A stretch of DNA of 64,000 nucleotides, taken from positions 79,740-143,739 of the forward strand of contig CAKUES010000004.1 in NCBI GenBank assembly GCA_934646835.1, given 5' to 3'. Origin of the DNA: an uncultured Coriobacteriales bacterium (GTDB lineage Bacteria; Actinomycetota; Coriobacteriia; Coriobacteriales; QAMH01). The notes below the pieces were generated by a model. It was not told the origin of the DNA, did not search any database, and worked only from the letters and a program-made list of their open reading frames with translations. Below are positions 7,640 through 16,694 of this stretch, piece after piece; positions within the stretch are counted from its first letter, which is position 1; each line of letters begins with the position of its first letter. A program made the position numbers and the translations under genes.

Positions 7640-10180
7640 CTACTTCTTAGCCGTTGTCGTCTTCTTCTTGGCAGCGGGCTTCTTGGCCGCGGCCTTCTTC
7701 TTGGGAGCCGCCTTCTTCTTGGCAGCCTCCTCCTCGCGCTTGGGACAGTCCATGTTCACGCAGATGCGCCACGGGCCGCGACCGGTGTCGACGATGACCT
7801 CCGGCGCACCGCAGCTGTCGCAGACCTCGCCCGTCGCCTGGAGCTTGCCGCGCTGCGGCAGCGGGTAACTCGTCTCGCACTCCGGGTGGTTGCTGCAGCG
7901 GATGAAGCGCTTGAGCGTGCGCGGGTTCTTCTGCGCAATGAGCCTGCCGCCCTCACGACCGGCTTCCTTGCATGCCGGGCACTCGCCCACGTCGATGGAG
8001 GGCTCGTGGTTGCTCGGGCACTCGGGGTCGAGGCAGTGGTTGTAGCCCTTGCTCCTAAACGGCGTGACCTTGATCTGAGTGCCGCCGCAGACCGGACAGG
8101 GTTCCTCGACCACGTCGTAGCGGCCCTGGGGCAGCGGGTAAGTGACGTCGCAGTCCGGCCAGCTGTTGCAGCCGACAAAGCTGCCGCGCGTCTTGGCGCT
8201 CGTCTTCACGCACAGGTCACCGCCGCACTTGGGGCAAGTGCCCACGCGGCTGTCTGCGATGACGGCCTCCGTGATGGCATCCGCCATCTCGTCTGCACGC
8301 GGGATGAGGTCGTCCATGATCTCTCCCAGCAGGCGACGGGAGTGGTTGACGACGTTGTCGCGCTCGTCCTTGCCCTCTGCGATGTTGGTCATCTCGACTT
8401 CGAGCTCCGCCGTCATGTCGGGCGTGGTGATGGAAGGCGCAAAGCGCTGCAGCGCGTCGATCACGGCAAAGCCGAGCTGGGTGGGCTCGATGGGGTCGTT
8501 GACGATGTACTTGCGGCCATAGAGCTTCTCGATCATGTCCGCACGCGTGGCCTTGGTGCCAAGACCGCACTTCTCCATCTCCTGCACGAGCTTGCCGGTG
8601 CTGTAACGCGCAGGCGGTTGGGTCTGCTTTTTCTCGCACAGCGGGCTGGAGAAGTCGAGCACGTCGCCCTCTGCGATCGCGGGCATCTGCTCGTCCTTCT
8701 TGAGGCCGTACTGGTAGACGCCGCGCCAACCGGGGACGACGAGCACGTCGCCCTTGGCCTTGAACTGCTCGCCATTGACGTCGAGCAGCACCGTGGTGCC
8801 CTCGATCTGGGCGGGGTCCATGAGCGTCGCCATGAAGCGGCGGGCGATGAGGTTGTAGAGCTTCCACTCCTCCGGGCGCAGCTTGTCCGGGTCGCCCAGG
8901 CCGGTGGGATAGATGGGCGGGTGGTCCGTGGAGAACTGCTTGCCGCGCGTGGGGTGGTAGCCCTTGTCCTTGGCGTCGGCGATGATCGCGTCCGCGTAAG
9001 GCGCGTACGCAGGGTTGCCCGCGAGCATCTTGAGAGTCGCGGTGTAGTCGAGGCCGTCCGGGTAGACCGTGTTGTCGACACGGGGATAGGTGATGTAGCC
9101 GCTCATGTAGAGGCTCTCCGCGATGCGCATGGTGCGACTCGGGCGGATGCCGATGCCGGACGCCGCAGCCTGCAGGCTCGTGGTGTTGAACGGGGCGGGC
9201 ACGGGAGCCTTGCGCAGCTTCTTGGTCACCGAGGCGACCTTGGCACTCGTCGCGTTCTCGACCTGGGCAAAGGCGCGGTTGGCCTTAGCTTCCTCCTTGA
9301 AGTTGTTGTCGACGTGACCGCCGCCAAACTCCTCGTCAGCCTTGCCCTGCGGTGCAAACTTGCCGCTGATAACCCAGTAGTCCTCCGGGACGAAGGCCTG
9401 GCGCTCCTGCTCCTTGGCGACAACCAGCGCCAGTGTAGGCGTCTGGACGCGACCAGCGCTGCGCACATTGCCGATGCCGCTGTACTTGACGGCGGTGAGG
9501 TAGCGCGTGAGCACCGCACCCCAGATGAGGTCGATGTGCTGGCGCGACTCGCCGGCGTGCGCAAGGTCGAAGTCCAACTCGACGAGGTTTTCCGCGGAGA
9601 ACGCCTCCTGAATCTCCTTCTTGATGAAGGCGCTGTAGCGAGCGCGTGTGATGGGGGCGTCGGGGTTCTCGCCGCGCACGATGCCGAGCGCGTCGAGGCC
9701 GATGAGCTCGCCTTCGCGGTCGAAGTCGGTTGCGATGACGATGGAGCTCGCCTTCTTGGCGAGGTTTTTGAGGGAGCGGATGATGCCCTTCTCCTTGGGG
9801 CTCTTGAGAAGGGGTGCGTAGGTCAGATACGGGAGCGCTTGGATCTTCCAGCCCTTGAGGTCGACGCCCTCTGCGGTGAAGGGCTTGCGCTTCTTCTCCC
9901 AGGGCGGGGTCGCCAGGGTCTTGGGGACCGTCGGCGCGTCGAGGACTTCCCCGTCAACGGTGAGGCCGACCCAGCCGTTGCGCTTGCTCCACACGAGCTC
10001 CACCGGGAACTCGACCTCGAGGATGTGGCCGCGCAGACCGATGGTGACGCAGTCGTCGCCGTTGCGCTTGAAGCGGTAGACCGGGGTGTCGTAGACCTTG
10101 TCGGCCTTGACGGGGCCCTCCGCCAGAAGCTTGGCGATGTTGCTCGCCGCGTCGTTTTTCTCAGTAATGATCAGTTCCAT
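7640..10180 (-). CDS. topA: DNA topoisomerase I (type IA)
   Basis: This 846-residue type IA topoisomerase relaxes negative supercoils. The Toprim domain is at 1-160, with the N-terminal glutamate in MELIITEK and the metal-binding TDFDREGELIG at 151-161. The catalytic tyrosine is Y365 in YITYPRVDN, where MRTDS is more usual. Four four-cysteine zinc ribbons follow in the C-terminal third (CPKCGGDL, CPVCGGTQ, CPACKEAG, CDSCGAPE). The protein ends in a Lys/Ala-rich tail of about 30 residues, a DNA-binding feature common in actinobacterial TopA. The ATG at 10180 is the first in frame; AGGAAG lies somewhat far upstream. Monocistronic. Confidence 0.96.
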   Translation of the reverse strand: MELIITEKNDAASNIAKLLAEGPVKADKVYDTPVYRFKRNGDDCVTIGLRGHILEVEFPVELVWSKRNGWVGLTVDGEVLDAPTVPKTLATPPWEKKRKPFTAEGVDLKGWKIQALPYLTYAPLLKSPKEKGIIRSLKNLAKKASSIVIATDFDREGELIGLDALGIVRGENPDAPITRARYSAFIKKEIQEAFSAENLVELDFDLAHAGESRQHIDLIWGAVLTRYLTAVKYSGIGNVRSAGRVQTPTLALVVAKEQERQAFVPEDYWVISGKFAPQGKADEEFGGGHVDNNFKEEAKANRAFAQVENATSAKVASVTKKLRKAPVPAPFNTTSLQAAASGIGIRPSRTMRIAESLYMSGYITYPRVDNTVYPDGLDYTATLKMLAGNPAYAPYADAIIADAKDKGYHPTRGKQFSTDHPPIYPTGLGDPDKLRPEEWKLYNLIARRFMATLMDPAQIEGTTVLLDVNGEQFKAKGDVLVVPGWRGVYQYGLKKDEQMPAIAEGDVLDFSSPLCEKKQTQPPARYSTGKLVQEMEKCGLGTKATRADMIEKLYGRKYIVNDPIEPTQLGFAVIDALQRFAPSITTPDMTAELEVEMTNIAEGKDERDNVVNHSRRLLGEIMDDLIPRADEMADAITEAVIADSRVGTCPKCGGDLCVKTSAKTRGSFVGCNSWPDCDVTYPLPQGRYDVVEEPCPVCGGTQIKVTPFRSKGYNHCLDPECPSNHEPSIDVGECPACKEAGREGGRLIAQKNPRTLKRFIRCSNHPECETSYPLPQRGKLQATGEVCDSCGAPEVIVDTGRGPWRICVNMDCPKREEEAAKKKAAPKKKAAAKKPAAKKKTTTAKK

Positions 10181-10287
10181 AGAAAGACATCGCTTCCTGT
10201 TGTGTTTGTGCCGGCCGGTGTCTCACGCGTCATATAAGATGGTTGGCGAGATACCTGTATGCAGCGGAGGGCGGATGAGGCCCTCTT

Positions 10288-11046
10288 ATGTTTGATATTC
10301 GCAAGATAATAGCAGCGACCTGCGACGCGATAGCCGAGACTTTGTACCCCACCCGCTGCGTCGGGTGCGAGGAACCGGGCTCTTTACTATGCTCTACCTG
10401 CGAAAACGCCCTCGAGCGGATAAATCTTGAAATTGCCTGCCCGCGCTGCGGGGCGCCGTTTGGCAAAGACATGTGCACAGAATGCCCGCCACCGGGCTCG
10501 ACCGACAGCCAAGGGCGGCTCCTGCCCCCACCCTACAGCTTTGACGCCGCGCGCTGCGCCTGCAGCTACGAGGGCATCTGCAAGCACCTGATCGGCGCCT
10601 ACAAGGACGGCGGCGAGCGCCGCCTAGCCGATCACATCGCGCGCGAGCTGCACCGCACGCTCGCACGCAGCCCAAGCTGGCTGGCCGCCGCAGACCTCAT
10701 CGTCCCCATACCGCCGACACCCTCCCACCTAAGGGAGCGCGGCTGGTACCCCGTCGGCGACATCGCCACCTGCCTCAGCGAGCGCTGCGGCATCCCGCTC
10801 GTCCATGCGCTGGAGAGCTCCAAAGCGGCAGACCAGCGCACCCTCGACCGCGAGATGCGCATGCACAACCGCACCGGTACGCTCGCCGTCAAACCCGGCT
10901 GCGAGCCCATCATGTCCCAGGGCCCGACTATAGTATTGCTAGACGACGTACTGACAACCGGGGCAACCTGCAACGCCGCAGCTCACGCGCTCAAATCAGC
11001 CGGAGCAAAGAGAGTCCTCGTCACCACTTACGCCCGTGTGTGGTAA
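10288..11046 (+). CDS. ComF family phosphoribosyltransferase-like protein
   Basis: This 252-residue ComF/GntX-family protein has N-terminal zinc-binding pairs (CVGCEEPGSLLCSTC, then CPRCGAPFG and CTECPPPG). The C-terminal phosphoribosyltransferase domain carries the PRPP loop VLLDDVLTTGATC at about residues 213-225. ComF proteins act in DNA uptake in competent bacteria, but many family members lie outside competence loci and their role is unclear. It is the first gene of a rightward run with the Tat genes; the stop at 11046 lies 45 nt before the tatB-like start. Confidence 0.88.
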   Translation: MFDIRKIIAATCDAIAETLYPTRCVGCEEPGSLLCSTCENALERINLEIACPRCGAPFGKDMCTECPPPGSTDSQGRLLPPPYSFDAARCACSYEGICKHLIGAYKDGGERRLADHIARELHRTLARSPSWLAAADLIVPIPPTPSHLRERGWYPVGDIATCLSERCGIPLVHALESSKAADQRTLDREMRMHNRTGTLAVKPGCEPIMSQGPTIVLLDDVLTTGATCNAAAHALKSAGAKRVLVTTYARVW

Positions 11047-11090
11047 AGTGCTGTGCTTGCAGGGAACCGAATATCGAACGAAGGATGCTA

Positions 11091-11687
11091 ATGCTAGGTA
11101 TTGGCTCTACTGAGCTTGTGCTCATCTTGTTCTTCGGGTTCCTTATCTTTGGACCGGAGAAGCTCCCTGAAATGGGACGCACCGTCGGCCGCGCTATCAG
11201 GCAGTTCCGCGCTGCCTCCGACGAGGTCAACAGCAAATTCAAAGAGGAGGTCTACGACCCCTTCCAAGAGGCCATCGATCCCTACAAGGGCGAGATCGAG
11301 AAGACCGTCGCCCCCATCAAAGAGGACATCGACGCCATCAACAGCTCTTTTAGGGACACCAAGGACGCGCTGAGCGACCCGCTGGACCTCAAAGGCAAGA
11401 GGCAGGAGATGCAAGATCGCGAGAAGAAGATCAAAGACACCTTCAGCTTCAAGTCCCCCAGCTCCGAGGTGAACACCGACAACTCCTCCTCCCCCAAGGC
11501 CGCCGAGGCCAAGGCCCAGGCACAGGAGGCCGTCAAGGCCGCTAACGCCGCCAAGGCAAAGAAGGCTGCCGCGGACACCAACGTCGACGACCCCTTCGCA
11601 AACGACGTCGCACCCGCAGCCGCCAAGCCCGCTGCAAGCGACGACCTCGCATCCCTGTACGACTTCGACTCCGAGGACGGTGAGTAA
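11091..11687 (+). CDS. Sec-independent translocase subunit TatA/TatB
   Basis: This 198-residue TatA/B family protein has one short N-terminal membrane helix (ELVLILFFGFLIFGP) with the FGP hinge, then the amphipathic helix KLPEMGRTVGRAIRQF. A long charged, Ala/Lys-rich cytoplasmic tail follows. The length and tail fit TatB better than TatA, but the call is by position and size. I prefer the ATG at 11091 because GAAGGA lies at the right distance; an ATG six bases earlier is the alternative. It is followed 2 nt later by tatC. No second TatA-like gene is in the window. Confidence 0.85.
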   Translation: MLGIGSTELVLILFFGFLIFGPEKLPEMGRTVGRAIRQFRAASDEVNSKFKEEVYDPFQEAIDPYKGEIEKTVAPIKEDIDAINSSFRDTKDALSDPLDLKGKRQEMQDREKKIKDTFSFKSPSSEVNTDNSSSPKAAEAKAQAQEAVKAANAAKAKKAAADTNVDDPFANDVAPAAAKPAASDDLASLYDFDSEDGE

Positions 11688-11689
11688 GC

Positions 11690-12460
11690 ATGCCCATCGG
11701 ACCTGCCCGCATGCCGCTGCTCGACCATCTGGGTGAGCTGCGCCGCCGCACCGTCATCATCGTCGTCTGCGTCCTCATCGCCATGTGCGTGCTCTATATG
11801 ATCGCCCCGCAGCTCGTGGCGTTCCTCAAGCAGCCCATTGCCGAGTACCTGCCCGCCGACGGCGAGCTCTACACCATCAGGGCCTTCGAGGGCTTCACTG
11901 TCAAGATCATGGTCTCCATCTTTGGCGCGATCGTGGTCTGCAGCCCCATCATCATCTGGGAGATCCTCGCGTTCTTCCTGCCCGCGCTCAAGCCCAACGA
12001 GCGCAAGTGGGTCCTGCCCACCTTCGCCGTCGCCGTCGTGCTCTTCATCTGCGGCGTGGTGTTCTGCTACAACTTCTGCCTGGGCGCCGCATTCCAGTGG
12101 CTCACCGGCGAGTCGGACTCAATCGCGACGGTCCTGCCTGCGGCAAGCGACTACGTGAAGTTCCTGATCTTGTTCCTGATCGCCTTTGGCGTTGCCTTCG
12201 AGCTGCCCCTAGTGGTCTTCTACCTGATCTTGTTCGACATCGTCCCCTACAAGAAGCTGCGCGATAACTGGCGTGTCGCCTACATCGCCTTGCTGGTCCT
12301 CTCCGCAGTGGTTACCCCGGACGCAAGCCCCGTGACCATGTTCATCATGTTCGCGGCGCTTGTCGCCCTCTATGAGATCAGCCTGCTGTGCGCACGCGTG
12401 GCCCTCCAGCGCAAGATCAAGCGCCAGGCAGCCCGCGAAGCCGCAGAGGCAGCAGAGTAG
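11690..12460 (+). CDS. tatC: Sec-independent protein translocase TatC
   Basis: This 256-residue polytopic membrane protein is the twin-arginine signal receptor. Family landmarks are MPLLDHLGELRRR near the N-terminus, PIIIWEILAFFLPALKPNE after the second helix, FGVAFELPLVVFY, and the late VVTPDASPVTM before the last helices. Six hydrophobic segments are evident. It starts 2 nt after the tatB-like stop, with its ribosome-binding site inside the upstream gene's end, and is followed by hypA. Tat export serves cofactor-containing enzymes such as hydrogenases, which fits the hyp genes next door. Confidence 0.95.
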   Translation: MPIGPARMPLLDHLGELRRRTVIIVVCVLIAMCVLYMIAPQLVAFLKQPIAEYLPADGELYTIRAFEGFTVKIMVSIFGAIVVCSPIIIWEILAFFLPALKPNERKWVLPTFAVAVVLFICGVVFCYNFCLGAAFQWLTGESDSIATVLPAASDYVKFLILFLIAFGVAFELPLVVFYLILFDIVPYKKLRDNWRVAYIALLVLSAVVTPDASPVTMFIMFAALVALYEISLLCARVALQRKIKRQAAREAAEAAE

Positions 12461-12475
12461 AGCCGGCGGTCCACC

Positions 12476-12838
12476 ATGCATGAACTCAGCCTGCTTCAGG
12501 GCGTCCTCGACTCTGTCACACCGGTCGCCAAAGACGCCGGCGCTACGCGCGTCACGAGCATTACCCTCAACATCGGGGAGATGACCCAGGTCGTCGACGA
12601 GGCCATGGACTTTGGCTGGAATGTCCTCACGGAGGACGATCCCTTCTACAAGGGCGCCCAGCTCATCGTCAACCACATCAACGCCAGCTCGCTGTGCTTC
12701 GACTGCGGCGAGGAGTTCTCCCACGACCGCTACCACATGCGCTGTCCCAAGTGCGGCAGCGGACACACCGTGGTCAAGAGCGGCAAGGAGATGGACATCG
12801 CCTCGATCGAGATCGAGACCCCGGACGACGAGGACTAA
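12476..12838 (+). CDS. hypA: Hydrogenase/urease nickel incorporation protein HypA
   Basis: A 120-residue nickel chaperone. It begins MHELSL, with the N-terminal Met-His that ligates nickel, and carries the zinc site CFDC...CPKC at about residues 79-97. It hands nickel to NiFe-hydrogenase precursors together with HypB, which follows after 26 nt. No hydrogenase structural gene or hypCDEF is in the window, so the targets are unlinked. Confidence 0.95.
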   Translation: MHELSLLQGVLDSVTPVAKDAGATRVTSITLNIGEMTQVVDEAMDFGWNVLTEDDPFYKGAQLIVNHINASSLCFDCGEEFSHDRYHMRCPKCGSGHTVVKSGKEMDIASIEIETPDDED

Positions 12839-12864
12839 ACGCACGAACCAACGGAGGTTTTGAG

Positions 12865-13533
12865 ATGGCACACATCGATTTGGACAAGAAGATCCTCGAC
12901 AAGAGCGAGCGCTTCGCACAGGACAACCGCGAGTTGCTCGACGCCAACGGCGTCTTCATGATCGATCTGCTCGCAAGCCCGGGTGCCGGCAAGACCTCCA
13001 CCATCAAGGCGACGATCAACGCACTGCGCGACAAGTACAACATCGCCATCATCGAAGGCGACATCGCAAGCAACGTCGACGCCGTCCGCATCAAGGAGAT
13101 GGGCATCCCCGCCGTCCAGATCAACACCGGCGGCAGCTGCCACCTCGAAGGTGACATGATCAACAAGGCCCTCAAGGTCCTCGACCTCGCCAACACGGAC
13201 TTGATCATCATCGAGAACGTAGGCAACCTGGTCTGCCCCACGGACTTCTACCTGGGCGAGGACGTCAAGGTCATGATCCTCTCCGTGCCGGAAGGCGATG
13301 ACAAGCCGCTCAAGTACCCCGGCATCTTCCAAGCAGCCAAGGCCATCCTGCTCAACAAGGTCGACACACTGCCCGTCTTCGACTTCGACATGCCGCTTTT
13401 CGAGGAGCATATCTCGGACCTCAACCCGCAGGCTCCCCTCTTCAAGATCGCCGCAACCAAGGAAGACGGCGTCGCAGAGTGGGCCGCCTGGCTCACCGAG
13501 CAGATTGAGGCCACCAAGGCCAAGCGCGCCTAG
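12865..13533 (+). CDS. hypB: Hydrogenase nickel incorporation GTPase HypB
   Basis: A 222-residue SIMIBI GTPase that powers nickel insertion into NiFe-hydrogenase with HypA. The P-loop ASPGAGKTS is at about residues 37-45. IEGDIASNVDAVR (switch region), GGSCHLEGDMI with the metal-binding Cys and His, and the base-specifying NKVD follow. There is no His-rich nickel-storage N-terminus, so this is the short form. The ATG at 12865 has GGAGG 8 nt upstream. A terminator closes the operon. Confidence 0.95.
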   Translation: MAHIDLDKKILDKSERFAQDNRELLDANGVFMIDLLASPGAGKTSTIKATINALRDKYNIAIIEGDIASNVDAVRIKEMGIPAVQINTGGSCHLEGDMINKALKVLDLANTDLIIIENVGNLVCPTDFYLGEDVKVMILSVPEGDDKPLKYPGIFQAAKAILLNKVDTLPVFDFDMPLFEEHISDLNPQAPLFKIAATKEDGVAEWAAWLTEQIEATKAKRA

Positions 13534-13560
13534 CAGCGCCTGCACACCCACCTAAGGCAA

Positions 13561-13597
13561 AGCACCCCGCCAGCTCTTGTAGCTGACGGGGTGCTTT
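13561..13597 (+). terminator. Terminator of the comF-tat-hyp operon
   Basis: AGCACCCCG pairs with CGGGGTGCT, with an inner CAGCT/AGCTG, followed by seven T residues. It lies 28 nt beyond the hypB stop. Confidence 0.85.
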
Positions 13598-13701
13598 TTT
13601 TGCTTCCCTTTTTACCGTGCGTTATCGCTATGTTCGCAAAGCCCAAATCGACCCCGTTCGAGGGGGGGGTGAAAATGCAGCTTTCTAGTCGTCGCGGGGG
13701 G

Positions 13702-13787
13702 ACGGTCAACACTTTAGTCAGACTGATTTGTTGACCATGCCATGCGTGGCTTGGTCAACAAATCAGTCTGACTAAAGTGTTGACCGT
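13702..13787. repeat. Inverted dimer repeat, family GGTCAACA
   Basis: Two perfect 36-bp arms (13702-13737 and 13752-13787) flank a 14-bp loop that itself pairs (GCCA/TGGC). Each arm is bounded by GGTCAACA and TGTTGACC, so the arm is a monomer with its own inverted ends. A single monomer lies at 25499-25533, and a fragment with TTTGTTGACC near 30827. Confidence 0.85.
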
Positions 13788-13806
13788 GTTGCTTTCCTTA
13801 CACGTA

Positions 13807-13829
13807 GGGGAGGGACCCTGTCCCTCCCC
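13807..13829. repeat. GGGAGGGAC palindrome (copy 3)
   Basis: GGGGAGGGAC-CCT-GTCCCTCCCC, preceded by ACGTA. The terminal inverted repeats of fuller copies are not evident here. Confidence 0.75.
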
Positions 13830-13907
13830 ATATACCACGCGTAATCACTACGCCCCAACGCAATGAAAACCAAGCCATTCGCGAGGCTTCAATGCCGCAT
13901 CGTACAT

Positions 13908-13930
13908 GGGGAGGGACAGGGTCCCTCCCC
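13908..13930. repeat. GGGAGGGAC palindrome (copy 4)
   Basis: GGGGAGGGAC-AGG-GTCCCTCCCC, in opposite orientation to copy 3. Confidence 0.75.
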
Positions 13931-13960
13931 TATGGTTGCATGCATCGCAGGCGCTTACCG

Positions 13961-14887
13961 CTACTCCTGCGGCGGGATGGGCGGCTGGCCGGCGGGATGC
14001 ACGGGGCCTGCCTCAGGCTCAGGCACCGCGCCCTGCGGCAGCTCGCGGTACTTGCGCACCTTGGAGATGTAGACGCAGCTGATGATCAGCAGGACTGTCG
14101 TGATCAGGTGGCAGGCAAGGCAGGACAGAACCGCAGCGATGATGCTCCACACAAAGGCGCCGGTGAGCTTGTCGGGCTTGCGGCAGTTGCGCAGGGAGAG
14201 GATCGCCGCGATCAGCGAGACGACGTAGACGGCAGTCGCCAACACGATCAGCACGATGAGAACGCTTGCAAAGAGCTGTGCTGCCAGCTCCTCGCCGCTG
14301 CTCAGGCTGGTATCGCCAAAGGTGTTGTGCTGCTCATGGCTCTCGTGCTTCTCATGCAGGCCGTAGGCGTTGCTGGCGCCGATCTTGGCAAGAGCGCCGG
14401 CAAGGTCCTTGAGGTCGTCCTTGTCCAAGTCTGCAAGCTCGGAGCCGATGGCAATCGTCGCGCCCTTGGAGAAGCTCGTCAGGAACTTGGCCATCTTGGC
14501 CTCGTCGAGGTCAAGATCGTACTTGTCGTCGAAAGCGGCGAGTGCCTTCTTGATCTGGGCCTTGTCGGTCGTCTGCACGACCTTGCCAAAGGCGTTGATC
14601 TCTGACACCTTTGCCGTGCCAAACAGATGGGCGAAATCGGCAGTGGTCTGCTCGTCGAGGGCCTCGATCATCTGTCCAAAGTCCTCGTAAACATCGGACA
14701 CGTCCTCATCGAGGTCGAAGATTTCCTCGATAGAACCGCCGTTGTCCTCGTACTCGTTGATAACCGTGCTTGTCACCACGCCTGCCCCGGCGATCAAGGC
14801 GATCGAGGCGAGTATGCCGAGCACAGAGAGAACGATCGTCGCGATGCTCAGACCGCGGACGACCCTTGCGTCAGATTCGTAGTTCAT
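13961..14887 (-). CDS. Uncharacterised multi-pass membrane protein
   Basis: A 308-residue protein I do not recognise. A hydrophobic helix at about 12-38 precedes a roughly 150-residue acidic, lysine-containing extracytoplasmic or cytoplasmic segment without cysteines (rich in Asp/Glu, with the His-rich HEKHESHEQH near its end). Two or three further membrane helices follow at about 205-285, with the cysteine-containing VLSCLACHLITTVLLIISCVY. The C-terminal tail is proline-rich. The ATG at 14887 follows GAAAGGA. It stands alone, convergent with hypB and separated from the transporter to its right by a terminator. Confidence 0.75.
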   Translation of the reverse strand: MNYESDARVVRGLSIATIVLSVLGILASIALIAGAGVVTSTVINEYEDNGGSIEEIFDLDEDVSDVYEDFGQMIEALDEQTTADFAHLFGTAKVSEINAFGKVVQTTDKAQIKKALAAFDDKYDLDLDEAKMAKFLTSFSKGATIAIGSELADLDKDDLKDLAGALAKIGASNAYGLHEKHESHEQHNTFGDTSLSSGEELAAQLFASVLIVLIVLATAVYVVSLIAAILSLRNCRKPDKLTGAFVWSIIAAVLSCLACHLITTVLLIISCVYISKVRKYRELPQGAVPEPEAGPVHPAGQPPIPPQE

Positions 14888-15018
14888 AAGGCTTCCTTTC
14901 TCGAAGTCTGATAGCCCCAGTCTACGCCACGCAAGCGTCCAGTCTGTGGCAGATGTGCTCTCTTACGCAAACGCAAGGGTGACATGCCACGCCAGAGAGG
15001 CCCTCGCAATGCGGCGCA

Positions 15019-15057
15019 CAAAAAACGACCCCGCCTCCTCGAAAGGAGACAGGGTCG
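15019..15057 (-). terminator. Terminator of the NhaC-type transporter gene
   Basis: CGACCC and GGGTCG pair, with inner CTCCT/AGGAG. The hairpin is followed on the minus strand by six T residues. It lies about 30 nt past the stop. Confidence 0.8.
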
Positions 15058-15089
15058 GCAACTAAGGCAGCTGCTAGACAAGCTGGGCG

Positions 15090-16628
15090 CTACTCGGTGA
15101 CAGCACCTGCGGCAGGCTCGATGTCCTTGACGGACTTGCCGATGCGCTTCTTGATAACGAGCAAGGTACCGATGACGAGCACGGCGCCGATAGCCAGGCA
15201 GATGACCGCGTTCTGGACAAAACCGGCAATGATGTAGCAAATGAAGCAGATAACAGCCATCGTGATGACATAGGGCAGCTGGGTGTTCACATGCTCGATA
15301 TGGTTCACCTTGGCGCCTGCAGAGGCCATGACCGTGGTATCGGAGATGGGACTGCAGTGGTCACCGGCAACAGCGCCGGCCAGGCAGGCAGAGATGCCGA
15401 TGGTGAGCAGGGTGGGCTCGTTGGAGAAGATCGGCAGGACGATGGGAATCAGGATGCCGAAGGTACCCCAAGAGGTGCCGGTTGCAAAGGCGAGCGCCAC
15501 GGCAACCAGGAAGATGATGGCGGGAAGCATCATGAACAGGCCGGCGGCAGCGCCCTCCATGAGGCCGGCAACAAAGTCCGCGGCACCCAGCAGGCTGGTC
15601 ATGTTCTTCAGGCTGACGGCGAAGGTCAGAACGAGGATCGCGGGGACCATGGCGTTGAAGCCGCTGACAAAGCAAGAAGTTGCGTCCTTGAAGCTCACCA
15701 CGCGGCGGACGAGCAGGTAGAGGAAGGTGAAGACCAGGGCGATCATAGAGCCCCAAGGCAGTGCCGTGAAGGCGTCCGTGTCACCGAAGGCAGCGACGAC
15801 GTCGCCGAAGTTGCCCTCCTCGTCCCAGAAGCCGCCGACGTAGAGCATGCCGACGATGCAGCAGATAATCAAGACGATGACGGGCAGCAGCATGTCCCAC
15901 AGGCTGGCGCGGCTGTTCTCGACGACCTCTTCCTCCTCGATCTTGCCGAGGTCGCCATCACGGTAGGCCTTGAGCTCGGCGGCGGCCATGGGGCCGTAGT
16001 CGAAGTTGAGGAAGATCAGGCCGAGGACGAAGACGATGATCAGCAGAGAGTAGAAGTTGAAGGGAATCGCGCTGATGAAGAGCTCGATGCCGTTGACGCC
16101 GAGGTCCTGTGCAACACCGGAGACTGCAGCGGCCCAGGAGGAAACCGGGGCGATCATGCAGATGGGGGCTGCGGTCGCGTCGATGATAAACGCGAGCTTA
16201 GCGCGGGACACATTCTTGCTGTCGGTCACGGGGCTCATGACAGAGCCGACGGTCAGGCAGTTGAAGTAGTCGTCGACGAAGATCAGCACGCCGAGGATAA
16301 AGGTGCAGACCTGGACGCCGATGCGGCTCTTGACGTGCTTGGCAGCGAACTTGCCAAAGGCCGCCGCGCCGCCAGCGATGTTGACGAGCGCGACCATGAT
16401 ACCGAGCATCACCAAGAAGATGAAGATGCCCGCGTTATCGGCAACAGCGGGGACAATGCCGTCGTTGATGATGGTGTTGAGGGTTGCGACGGGCGCGAAG
16501 CCGGCAACCAGCAGACCGCCGACGAGGATGCCGACGAAAAGCGACGTATAGGTTTCCTTGGTGATGAGTGCCAAGACGATAGCGATGATCGGTGGCAAGA
16601 GCGACCATCCGGTACCGACAAATTCCAT
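15090..16628 (-). CDS. NhaC-superfamily transporter under a lysine riboswitch (candidate lysine transporter)
   Basis: A 512-residue polytopic membrane protein of the NhaC antiporter superfamily, with about 11-12 hydrophobic segments. Conserved stretches are DDYFNCLTVGSVMSPVTD, FIIDATAAPICMIAPVSSW, FATGTSWGTFGI and GDHCSPISDTTVMASAGA. NhaC members exchange sodium or protons for various solutes. The leader is a clear lysine riboswitch (16695-16855), so the likely substrate is lysine, as proposed for NhaC-type lysine transporters in other bacteria under the same control. ATG 16628 follows a strong GGGAGGAG; an in-frame extension upstream would run through the riboswitch and is rejected. Monocistronic. 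Confidence 0.88.
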   Translation of the reverse strand: MEFVGTGWSLLPPIIAIVLALITKETYTSLFVGILVGGLLVAGFAPVATLNTIINDGIVPAVADNAGIFIFLVMLGIMVALVNIAGGAAAFGKFAAKHVKSRIGVQVCTFILGVLIFVDDYFNCLTVGSVMSPVTDSKNVSRAKLAFIIDATAAPICMIAPVSSWAAAVSGVAQDLGVNGIELFISAIPFNFYSLLIIVFVLGLIFLNFDYGPMAAAELKAYRDGDLGKIEEEEVVENSRASLWDMLLPVIVLIICCIVGMLYVGGFWDEEGNFGDVVAAFGDTDAFTALPWGSMIALVFTFLYLLVRRVVSFKDATSCFVSGFNAMVPAILVLTFAVSLKNMTSLLGAADFVAGLMEGAAAGLFMMLPAIIFLVAVALAFATGTSWGTFGILIPIVLPIFSNEPTLLTIGISACLAGAVAGDHCSPISDTTVMASAGAKVNHIEHVNTQLPYVITMAVICFICYIIAGFVQNAVICLAIGAVLVIGTLLVIKKRIGKSVKDIEPAAGAVTE

Positions 16629-16694
16629 GTTTCTCCTCCCTATGCGGGCAACCACACACGGCCGCGCGCACAGGCATGGAGCCTGTCGCAGGTC

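Larger units (their letters stand above)
13598..13960. other. Gene-free gap between convergent operons, made of repeats
   Basis: It holds an inverted dimer (13702-13787) and two GGGAGGGAC palindromes (13807-13829 and 13908-13930). The two palindromes are in opposite orientation. I see no coding sequence. Confidence 0.7.

Noticed and set aside
10181..10287. Possible small gene or riboswitch between topA and comF-like
   Set aside because: Only 107 bp of divergent promoter region; no conserved motif or start with ribosome-binding site was found.
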